DNA of 64,000 bases, from the NCBI RefSeq assembly GCF_002906655.1, contig NZ_CP025795.1:1674001-1738000 (forward strand), read 5' to 3'. Shown here in pieces: positions 34,847 to 41,830 of the stretch. The number at the start of each line of letters is the position of its first letter. Position 1 is the stretch's first letter. The notes under the pieces were generated by a model. The model worked only from the letters and a program-made list of their open reading frames with translations, was not told the DNA's origin and searched no databases. The stretch comes from Vibrio hyugaensis. GTDB lineage: Bacteria; Pseudomonadota; Gammaproteobacteria; Enterobacterales; Vibrionaceae. A program made the position numbers and the translations under genes.

Positions 34847-34862
34847 ACAATCGGTATTGGCT

Positions 34863-36395
34863 ATGACTTCTTTAATCGCGCAATGGCTACACATCACGCA
34901 AGACCTTAACTCGGCGCTCACTCAACAGGCTCGCTTCGATACGTTATTAACCACGATTCGAGAGGTATTGAAGTGTGACTCTTCTGCCCTTCTTTTATAT
35001 GAAGACCAGCACTTTAAACCTTTAGCAATCAATGGATTGGCGAAAGAAGTGCTTGGACGCCGTTTCTCCATTGAGCAGCACCCAAGATTAGAAGCCATTG
35101 CCCGAGCAGGCGATATCGTGCGCTTTCCCTCCGACAGCGACTTACCTGATCCATACGATGGCTTGATTCCAAACCACGATGACAAACTGCATGTCCATTC
35201 CTGCATTGGTTTACCTCTGCTGATCGACGATCAACTGATTGGTGCCATTACGATTGACGCCTTCGACCCCAACCAATTTGATGGGCTACGCAACCAAGAG
35301 TTACGTTTTGTCAGCGCGTTGGCAGCAGGTGGCCTACACACTGCACTCCTACTAGAACAACTAGAGACACAAGCGAGCCTGCCACGCGACTCTTACGCCG
35401 AGAAACGCACCTTAAGTAATGAAATCATTGGTAACTCTCAGGGGATGAAGAATCTTCAAGAGCAGATTGATGCAGTCGCCGATACTGAATTGTCTGTGCT
35501 AGTGATGGGAGAAACGGGCGTGGGTAAAGAGTTGGTTGCGAGCGCTATTCACCATCGCTCTAGTCGCTCTAGCAATACTTTGGTTTATCTCAACTGTGCG
35601 GCGCTGCCAGAATCAGTCGCGGAAAGCGAGTTGTTCGGCCATATCAAAGGCGCATTCACAGGTGCAATCAGCAATCGTAAGGGTAAGTTCGAACAAGCCG
35701 ACGGCGGCACACTGTTTTTAGATGAAGTCGGCGAACTGTCGTTAGAGCTGCAAGCCAAGTTACTTCGAGCTCTACAATACGGCGACATCCAACGTGTGGG
35801 TGATGACCGCCATATTCGAGTCAACACACGCATTGTCGCCGCCACCAACCGTATTTTGCATGAGGAAGTCACCGCTGGTAGTTTCCGAGCTGACTTATAT
35901 CATCGTTTAAGCGTTTTCCCGCTTCATGTTCCACCTCTTCGTAAGCGTGAAGACGATGTGGTGTTGTTAGCTGGCTTCTTTGCCGAGCACTTAAGAAGCA
36001 AACTTGGATTGAACAGCATTCGTTTGTCCCCCACTTTGGTGCTAGCACTCAAAGACTATTCATGGCCAGGCAACGTGCGAGAGCTTGAGCATGTCATTAA
36101 ACGTGCTGGTGTTTTGGCAAAAGCGCGTACCCACGCCATGGACATTGAGTTAGTTGAACAAGATTTTGATATCCGAACGCCGAATCAGAACATTAATAAC
36201 GTTGAAGAAACGGAACAAAACTCTCGGCCTGAGCTACCAGAAGGCGGATTGAAACCTGCCACTGACGCCTTCCAAAAAGCGATGATTGTTCGAGCACTGG
36301 AAGAAAACCAAGGCAACTGGGCAGCAACGGCACGTCAGCTTGAATTAGATAACGGTAATTTGCACCGCTTAGCGAAACGCCTAAGAATAAAATAG
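34863..36395 (+). CDS. norR: NO-responsive sigma-54 activator NorR
   Basis: Bacterial enhancer-binding protein, 510 residues. An N-terminal GAF domain (about 20-170) would hold the NO-sensing iron. The AAA+ domain has Walker A GETGVGKE, the sigma-54 contact loop GAFTGA and Walker [13 protein letters not shown]-terminal Fis-type helix-turn-helix follows ([23 protein letters not shown]). ATG 34863 is chosen; a TTG reading from 34842 would overlap the third NorR site. It is divergent from norVW. Confidence 0.95.
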   Translation: MTSLIAQWLHITQDLNSALTQQARFDTLLTTIREVLKCDSSALLLYEDQHFKPLAINGLAKEVLGRRFSIEQHPRLEAIARAGDIVRFPSDSDLPDPYDGLIPNHDDKLHVHSCIGLPLLIDDQLIGAITIDAFDPNQFDGLRNQELRFVSALAAGGLHTALLLEQLETQASLPRDSYAEKRTLSNEIIGNSQGMKNLQEQIDAVADTELSVLVMGETGVGKELVASAIHHRSSRSSNTLVYLNCAALPESVAESELFGHIKGAFTGAISNRKGKFEQADGGTLFLDEVGELSLELQAKLLRALQYGDIQRVGDDRHIRVNTRIVAATNRILHEEVTAGSFRADLYHRLSVFPLHVPPLRKREDDVVLLAGFFAEHLRSKLGLNSIRLSPTLVLALKDYSWPGNVRELEHVIKRAGVLAKARTHAMDIELVEQDFDIRTPNQNINNVEETEQNSRPELPEGGLKPATDAFQKAMIVRALEENQGNWAATARQLELDNGNLHRLAKRLRIK

Positions 36396-36492
36396 GGATT
36401 GGGTAAAAAGCGTGTGAGATGGTGGAATTCCGCAGGAAAATCGATGTTGCTTGTGTCAAAATGCGCCATCTCAATCGACAAGTCATAAAGTA

Positions 36493-37140
36493 ATGAATTT
36501 TCAAGCTGCTATTTTTGACATGGATGGATTACTCCTCGATACAGAGCGAGTGTGTATGCGTGTCTTCCAAGAAGCATGTGAAGCGCAAAATCTTCCATTT
36601 CACAAAGATGTTTACCTTTCTATCATTGGTCGTAATGCGGCGGGCATCGAAGTGATTTTCCGTAAAGCGTATGGTGAAGACCTCGACCGTTTGCATAAAG
36701 AATGGCGAACCCGATACGATGCGGTTGTAAAGCACCAAGCGATACCAGTGAAAGACGGTGTGATTGAACTACTTGAGTGGTTGAAAGAAAAAGGCATTCC
36801 TACCGCTGTTGCAACATCAACAGCAAAAGAAGTTGCTCAGAAGAAGTTAGAATTGGCAGGTTTGAGCAAGTATTTCGATAACCTGACGACTGGTTGTGAA
36901 GTATCACACGGCAAGCCAGATCCAGAGATTTACTTGCTTGCCGCCAGTCGTTTAAACATCGACCCAAGTAAATGCCTAGCTTTCGAAGACTCAAACAATG
37001 GTGTTCGCTCTTCCGTTGCTGCCAACATGGTGACTTTCCAGATCCCAGATCTTGTTGATCCTTGTGAAGAAGTGCGCGCATTTGATCACGCTATTGTCCC
37101 TTCGCTACATGATGTATTAGCAGGATTAAAACAAGCGTAA
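36493..37140 (+). CDS. HAD-IA phosphatase (beta-phosphoglucomutase-like)
   Basis: Cytoplasmic HAD hydrolase of 215 residues. Motif I is IFDMDGLLLDTE (nucleophile Asp9), motif II ATSTAKEVA, the motif III lysine lies in SHGKPDPEIYLLA, and motif IV is CLAFEDSNNGVRSS. A helical cap lies between motifs I and II. ATG 36493 matches the family start; upstream TTG readings are rejected. It may dephosphorylate sugar phosphates. It follows norR at 97 bases but shows no functional link. Confidence 0.88.
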   Translation: MNFQAAIFDMDGLLLDTERVCMRVFQEACEAQNLPFHKDVYLSIIGRNAAGIEVIFRKAYGEDLDRLHKEWRTRYDAVVKHQAIPVKDGVIELLEWLKEKGIPTAVATSTAKEVAQKKLELAGLSKYFDNLTTGCEVSHGKPDPEIYLLAASRLNIDPSKCLAFEDSNNGVRSSVAANMVTFQIPDLVDPCEEVRAFDHAIVPSLHDVLAGLKQA

Positions 37141-37167
37141 CTAATTTTCGCTCACCTATCCCCTAAA

Positions 37168-37197
37168 AACGCTCCGAATTCCGGGGCGTTTTTTTTA
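37168..37197 (+). terminator. Terminator of the HAD gene
   Basis: Stem AACGCTCC / GGGGCGTT with one G-T pair, followed by eight T residues up to TTTTTTTTATG. Confidence 0.85.
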
Positions 37198-37297
37198 TGA
37201 ATAATATTTACCCAACTTTACATTTAATGCCATGGTGGCATTCATAATATTGATGGATAATCGCCTACATAACCACAAATAAAACAAGGATTACATT

Positions 37298-37831
37298 ATG
37301 CTCAGCAAAAAGCCATTAACTTGGCAAACCATTACATTGCACTGGATAACAGGGCTTGCCTTTATCGGTGTATTCGCGCTTGGTCTTTACATGGTCGATT
37401 TGCCACGAGGGCCCGAGAAAGGCGAATGGTATGGTTTGCACAAATCGGTAGGTGCGCTCATTTTGATTATTGCTTCTATCCGTCTGATTTGGCGCTTAAA
37501 AGAAGGTGCTCTGCCACCTGCATCTGAAATGCCAGTTTGGCAAGACAAAGCAGCTAAAGCGGTTCACGGGATCCTTCTCCTAGCGACCTTGGCAATGCCT
37601 ATCTCTGGTATAGCGATGAGCGCAGGTGGTGGTCGAGCCGTTGATATCTTTGGTTGGGTAATCATTGCTAAAGGTCCAGAAACCCCTTGGCTTAAAGAAC
37701 TCGGCTCGACCGTTCACCACTCTGCGGTAGAAATCTTGATCTTTGTGTTTGCTCTCCACGTTGCAGGCGCAATCAAGCATCAAATCATAGATAAAGATGG
37801 CACGATTTCTCGCATGCTTGGTCGCTCATAG
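37298..37831 (+). CDS. Cytochrome b561-family protein (CybB-like)
   Basis: Inner-membrane dihaem b-type cytochrome of 177 residues with four helices. Candidate haem ligands are His15 (ITLHWITG), His48 (YGLHKSVGAL), the histidine in KAVHGILLLATL and those in TVHHSAVEILIFVFALHVAGAIKHQ. It probably transfers electrons between quinol and an acceptor, possibly superoxide as reported for E. coli CybB. ATG 37298 is preceded by AAGGA. Monocistronic. Confidence 0.85.
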   Translation: MLSKKPLTWQTITLHWITGLAFIGVFALGLYMVDLPRGPEKGEWYGLHKSVGALILIIASIRLIWRLKEGALPPASEMPVWQDKAAKAVHGILLLATLAMPISGIAMSAGGGRAVDIFGWVIIAKGPETPWLKELGSTVHHSAVEILIFVFALHVAGAIKHQIIDKDGTISRMLGRS

Positions 37832-37848
37832 GCTTCTATTTAGAGACA

Positions 37849-37884
37849 AAAACGCACTCTCGATTGGGAGTGCGTTTTGCTTTT
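37849..37884 (+). terminator. Terminator of the cytochrome b561 gene
   Basis: Eleven-base stem AAAACGCACTC / GAGTGCGTTTT with an 8-base loop, then GCTTTT. Confidence 0.85.
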
Positions 37885-37930
37885 AGTTCACCAGCATTTC
37901 ACTGGGCTCACGAGCATAATCATCCGTCAC

Positions 37931-38142
37931 TTACTTCTTCTGCCAACGGTCGATCACAAGCGTCGCAACCAAATCCCCTTCTACATTAACTGCGGTGCAA
38001 AACGTATCCAGCGGTCTTTCTATCACCAACAGAATGGTGATTTCCTCTAATTGAATCCGGGCAATATCAGAACAATCTGCATACCAGACTAGAGCTATAA
38101 GGCATACCTAGTGCGTCCACTGAAGAGACCATCGCCATAATA
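37931..38142 (-). pseudogene. C-terminal remnant of a dicarboxylate/amino-acid:cation symporter (DAACS family)
   Basis: Read on the - strand, the segment encodes the last part of a GltP/DctA-like transporter in two frames. The first frame gives MAMVSSVDALGMPYSSSL before a TGA. A second frame then gives ITILLVIERPLDTF, CTAVNVEGDLVATLVIDRW and QKK-stop, with the stop at 37931-37933. This matches the conserved DR.LDM.RTAVNV.GD end of the family. The upstream four fifths of the gene are missing, replaced by the AT-rich island that begins with a terminator at 38153. It is therefore a truncated and frameshifted relic marking the island edge. Confidence 0.75.
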
Positions 38143-38152
38143 CAAAAAACAA

Positions 38153-38180
38153 AAAGCCATCACTTTACGGTGATGGCTTT
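38153..38180 (-). terminator. Terminator of the HTH-like gene at the island edge
   Basis: Eleven-base stem AAAGCCATCAC / GTGATGGCTTT with a 6-base loop; on the - strand it is followed by TTGTTTTTTG. It is nearly identical to the terminator at 49252-49279. Confidence 0.85.
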
Positions 38181-38206
38181 GTTGATAATACTTAAATAAT
38201 ATCTCT

Positions 38207-39157
38207 TTACATCGCCAAGAGCGTTTCTTTCTCTTGAAAAAGCCTTTCGACTTCAACTCCACCATCCTTGATCTGCTCATACTTTTGATCATAAATCGGG
38301 CTGTACTTAATGATTAAACCCAGAAAAATAGGATGACTAAGAATTTTTTGTAAATCAATTTGGTAAAGGTAAACGTTGCCGTAATCCTTAGAACTGTCGA
38401 TCAACGCTAGCTGCTCTGCCCCTAACGTTTCGTATAAAGACATATCTTCCCTGCCTCTTGCTGTAAAGAAAGCACTCTTTACGCTGAAATGGTATCGAAC
38501 GACGTAGTTGAGAACCAAGCCAAACAATAGCTCGTAGTCATCTGAATTCTTAAAAAATGACAACCCGAAAAACAAAGCATCTTTGTCCGACTTAACCGCA
38601 TACTCCTCGGCAGATAGCCCCAAAATTTCAAACAGAACACCAATCTCTTGATGAAAGTACATGTATGACTCAGGGAGTTTCTTTTCTACGTTCCCTTTAT
38701 AGAATACATCGACAATGTACTGCTTATTGTAGTCATCAAAGTTCTTTAAATTTGATGACGTAATATTGATTTTAGACGTGTAATCACCATATATTTCATG
38801 GGCTTCGGAGTTACTGCCTTTAAAATGGCAAACTTTGGAATTAAGCTCAGGATTCAGAATAATCGCGTGATAATGGCTATTAAACTGATTTAGAAATTTT
38901 CTATATTGCGACTCTAAAGATACAGGTACTTTAGGGGCATAACACTGGTTTAGAAAAATATTTAAACATTTTGTTGCATGAGCAATAATCAATTGTCGAC
39001 GAGGTGATGGTTTAGTTACACCATTCGTCCAACGACTCATTGTAATATTATCCAGTCCTTTGAATTCATCATATTCTAAATGAAGTTTAATTATTAATTC
39101 CTTCCTAGGAATCTTTTTAAATACTACTTCTTTTAAGAATTCATGAAACTTTAACAT
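38207..39157 (-). CDS. Unrecognised protein with a helix-turn-helix-like N-terminus
   Basis: 316 residues, no assigned family. The first 60 residues (LKEVVFKKIPRKELIIKLHLEYDEF, then NITMSRWTNGVTKPSPRRQLIIA) look like a Cro/XRE-type helix-turn-helix with the recognition-helix style SRW-NG. The remainder is alpha/beta without membrane segments and could be an effector or GNAT-like domain (guess). ATG 39157 has a strong AAGGGGAT ribosome site. Base composition is AT-rich like the pilus genes. Its place downstream of the pilus operon on the same strand suggests an island regulator. Confidence 0.6.
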   Translation of the reverse strand: MLKFHEFLKEVVFKKIPRKELIIKLHLEYDEFKGLDNITMSRWTNGVTKPSPRRQLIIAHATKCLNIFLNQCYAPKVPVSLESQYRKFLNQFNSHYHAIILNPELNSKVCHFKGSNSEAHEIYGDYTSKINITSSNLKNFDDYNKQYIVDVFYKGNVEKKLPESYMYFHQEIGVLFEILGLSAEEYAVKSDKDALFFGLSFFKNSDDYELLFGLVLNYVVRYHFSVKSAFFTARGREDMSLYETLGAEQLALIDSSKDYGNVYLYQIDLQKILSHPIFLGLIIKYSPIYDQKYEQIKDGGVEVERLFQEKETLLAM

Positions 39158-39324
39158 TAAAATCCCCTTCGGAGATCATTACCAATCGTAAAAATACAAT
39201 TATCAACAAACAAAAAATTAATACCAGGAAATACGATAAAGAATAGAAAAAAAGGAATATTCCTACATTTAACGTAAGAAAATAAAACGCCACCACAAAA
39301 ATGGGTCTACTCTCATGTTTAAAT

Positions 39325-39349
39325 TCTGATATTAAAAAATCAGATTTTT
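39325..39349. terminator. AT-rich hairpin after the pilus operon
   Basis: TCTGAT-N8-ATCAGA followed on + by TTTTTATTT. It lies 45 bases beyond the stop of the last pilus gene, on the - strand side a weak terminator. Confidence 0.45.
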
Positions 39350-39393
39350 ATTTATACTTGACCAACAATTTTAAAATGGCTAGGAAATATAAT

Positions 39394-40167
39394 CTATTTG
39401 AACATAACAACCTGATTTGGATAAATTAAATCTGGATTACTTTTGAACTTAGGATTCAAGAACAAAAGATCTTTTAAATATATCTTACAATCTCGTGCAA
39501 TTTTAGACAGCGTATCACCATAAACAATAACATAAGGGTCAATGCACACTCGATGATGGCTAATATCACTCTTATTATCTTTCAAGAATGTGTCACTATT
39601 AATCAGAAGGACTTCCCCTTGAGGAACAAGGTCTTCAACTTCTTCTTCCAGTGAGGCCGTTCTTGACTCATCAAAGTCAGACAACTTAAACTTTAAACCC
39701 GCTTCAACAAAGTAATCCCCATAAGGATTAGAGCGACTAAATTTACTTTCAACAAAAATATCAAAGTAATTCGATAATGATACTGAAAATCCTAGTCCCA
39801 ACTTGCTTTCGACTCCACTATCAATAAAGTCTATTCCGATTATTGGATAAATCGAGTAGATGTCATCAAACTCATACATGTACCCAGCTTCCAACCCAAA
39901 GTAACGCTGGAAGTAACCATTAGATGAGTGGTGCATTTGCCCCTTAAGCAAATAATCATCTAACGTATAATCTATAAAGTAACTGTAATAGCTATTATTT
40001 TTGTCTGTATTTGGGTCTTCTTTTATATTGTAAAAACCTGTTGATACACCAATATTAGCCGACTTTTCATACCCAAACACGGATTGAGAAGACATTAAAA
40101 CAAGTAGAAGTGAACTATAAATCCAATTCAAACCGAACGGTAACTGCATCTCTGTAATCTCCCTCAT
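39394..40167 (-). CDS. Outer-membrane barrel-like protein with C-terminal LysM domain
   Basis: Last gene of the pilus operon, 257 residues. After a signal peptide (hydrophobic IYSSLLLVLMSSQSVFG) comes a region of about 130 residues with alternating aromatic strands (YFGLEAGYMYEFDDIYSIYPIIGIDF, ESKFSRSNPYGDYFVEAGLKFKL). This fits a small beta-barrel such as the PagL or OmpW type, though no catalytic signature was confirmed. After a linker, residues about 210-257 form a LysM domain (VIVYGDTLSKIARDCKIYLKDLLFLNPKFK), which binds peptidoglycan. It could anchor the pilus assembly site to the wall (inference). ATG 40167 has GGAG six bases upstream; ATG 40149 is possible. It overlaps the preceding gene by 53 bases. 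Confidence 0.65.
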   Translation of the reverse strand: MREITEMQLPFGLNWIYSSLLLVLMSSQSVFGYEKSANIGVSTGFYNIKEDPNTDKNNSYYSYFIDYTLDDYLLKGQMHHSSNGYFQRYFGLEAGYMYEFDDIYSIYPIIGIDFIDSGVESKLGLGFSVSLSNYFDIFVESKFSRSNPYGDYFVEAGLKFKLSDFDESRTASLEEEVEDLVPQGEVLLINSDTFLKDNKSDISHHRVCIDPYVIVYGDTLSKIARDCKIYLKDLLFLNPKFKSNPDLIYPNQVVMFK

Positions 40168-41152
40168 TTACATCTCCAAAATAAAGATCTTCAAAAGAGA
40201 AAACCAGATCAAAGTCCAGTGTTTTTCCAACAAATGGAATCTTCGACGTCGCCTGTTTTAGCTCTCCAACCTCAACAATATTATTGTTCACACATCTCGA
40301 ACAAAATAAACTATATGGAATAACATCGGTTGAAGCCGTATGTTCCAATTCAAACTTGTCAGCGGTCCCTGAAGAGAAGACCTGCATCTTAATGCCTGGC
40401 TCTATGTGGCCTGAAATACTAATCTCATAGGTCGTCGTCCCTGTAACACTGTGATTACCCGTATCATATGAAAGAGAAAATATTCCATCACCAGCCACGT
40501 CCACAGCCGAAATAAAGGACGGTTTATAGTCAATAGTAAAGACCGTCGTATCATTGTAACTTTGGTAAGTGGTCGTCGTGCCATATTTCATATAGTAAGT
40601 AATAGGCAAACTCACCGTTGCATAATAAATACCCGATGGGGCATTTGCTGCTTTGAAGGCTTCGACAAGATTATCCAACTTGTACGAGCTCCTATAAAAG
40701 TCAAACGGCTTGTATTTTCTAGTCGCATTTAAGTCATAGCTAGCACGACATGTACTGTTGTCTCTTAAGATGAACTGACTTCCGGCTGAACTTTCATAAC
40801 TGCAAGTATCCGCGTTTGAATTGTTCGTTACGCTGAAGGGACTCGCTGTACTAAATTGAACCCCTGTATGCTGGAACGTCGTGGTTACCTGAACCCCAGT
40901 TGTTGAGCTAAAAGTGAGCGTTGAAGTCGGACTCTTTTGAAAGCTTGGGTTCCAACTATGAACAGGCAACAAATTAAATGAGCTACTAGGCTGCCAGATC
41001 TGCTGTACGACCTCTCCCCCAACAACGTTGGCGTTCATCCAAGTGACTTCGCTACCAACCACTTTAGCGGTAATGTTGTTAGAGGCATAAGCCAACCCTG
41101 TATTTAAGCTAGCTATCGCAACGAGTGACAGGCTATATAGATACTTGTTCAT
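40115..41152 (-). CDS. Putative tip adhesin / minor pilin of the CS1-like pilus
   Basis: Exported protein of 345 residues with a signal peptide (YLYSLSLVAIASLNTGLAYA). The position after the chaperone corresponds to CfaE/CooD-type tip adhesins of class-5 pili, and the length is similar. The C-terminus ends DVNEGDYRDAVTVRFELDL, a donor-strand-type pilin ending. The middle contains many Thr/Ser-rich strands and a few cysteines (DTCSYES, STCRASYD, CSRCV). ATG 41152 is preferred (GAGAG upstream). It overlaps the chaperone gene by 20 bases. Receptor unknown. Confidence 0.6.
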   Translation of the reverse strand: MNKYLYSLSLVAIASLNTGLAYASNNITAKVVGSEVTWMNANVVGGEVVQQIWQPSSSFNLLPVHSWNPSFQKSPTSTLTFSSTTGVQVTTTFQHTGVQFSTASPFSVTNNSNADTCSYESSAGSQFILRDNSTCRASYDLNATRKYKPFDFYRSSYKLDNLVEAFKAANAPSGIYYATVSLPITYYMKYGTTTTYQSYNDTTVFTIDYKPSFISAVDVAGDGIFSLSYDTGNHSVTGTTTYEISISGHIEPGIKMQVFSSGTADKFELEHTASTDVIPYSLFCSRCVNNNIVEVGELKQATSKIPFVGKTLDFDLVFSFEDLYFGDVNEGDYRDAVTVRFELDL

Positions 41153-41825
41153 TAATACTCTCATTTGCATTTATCACCCTGATAACAATGTTCTTCTTCC
41201 CGACGTAATTTGCAGGTAGCTTGAATACTTTTTCTGAGCCCGCCAATAGCTTGTATTGGTAAATGCAATTACTTGAGAACCCTTTTTCACACGTATTAAT
41301 TACAGCGTTTAACATAGTGTTACTCTTATTCGTGAACTTAAACTCTTTGTTATTGACACGCTTAATTTCGTAATCTAACTGCACTTCAGAAGCGGGATCC
41401 ATGAAGTAGATACGGTATCCAAAAGCAACTGAAACCGCAGAATCTTCCCCCTCACCTACATAAGGATATGGGTTAACATCAACTGCATAGACTTGGTCTT
41501 CATTGAATTGACATGTTTGCTTAGCACAATCGTTTCTCATTCGAACCGTTCTAGTTTCACCATCCTTTAAAATTATCTGACTAGGTGATACAGAGAAGGT
41601 CCAATTCGATAAGTTATCTTTGTTTACCTTAGTAACGATTTTCTCTCCATTAACATAAGCAACTTGCGCAAGTTCGAGGTTTATGAACATGTCTTTGCCA
41701 TCGTTATTCGTAATAGAAAAATCAGCAAAGTGCTCTTCGTTTGCAACTTCAAACAAACTGCTTACAGCAACCGCGTGAGTTAGAAAGCTCGTTAGTGAAG
41801 TTAATAATAAAAATAATGTTCTCAT
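41133..41825 (-). CDS. Periplasmic pilus chaperone (PapD-like fold, CS1/alpha type)
   Basis: Exported chaperone of 230 residues. After the signal peptide the N-terminal Ig-like domain shows strand pattern FEVANEEHFADFSITNNDGKDMFINLELAQV and the conserved region SPSQIILKDGETRTVRMRND. This is the place of the invariant subunit-binding arginine and the edge-strand motif of fimbrial chaperones. The second Ig-like domain follows from about residue 130. ATG 41825 follows TAGGTAAT, five bases after the usher stop. It would hold pilins for delivery to the usher. Confidence 0.8.
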   Translation of the reverse strand: MRTLFLLLTSLTSFLTHAVAVSSLFEVANEEHFADFSITNNDGKDMFINLELAQVAYVNGEKIVTKVNKDNLSNWTFSVSPSQIILKDGETRTVRMRNDCAKQTCQFNEDQVYAVDVNPYPYVGEGEDSAVSVAFGYRIYFMDPASEVQLDYEIKRVNNKEFKFTNKSNTMLNAVINTCEKGFSSNCIYQYKLLAGSEKVFKLPANYVGKKNIVIRVINANESINEQVSI

Positions 41826-41830
41826 GGCTA

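Noticed and set aside
34842-34862. TTG start of norR at 34842
   Set aside because: It lies inside the third NorR binding site; ATG 34863 fits the family N-terminus.
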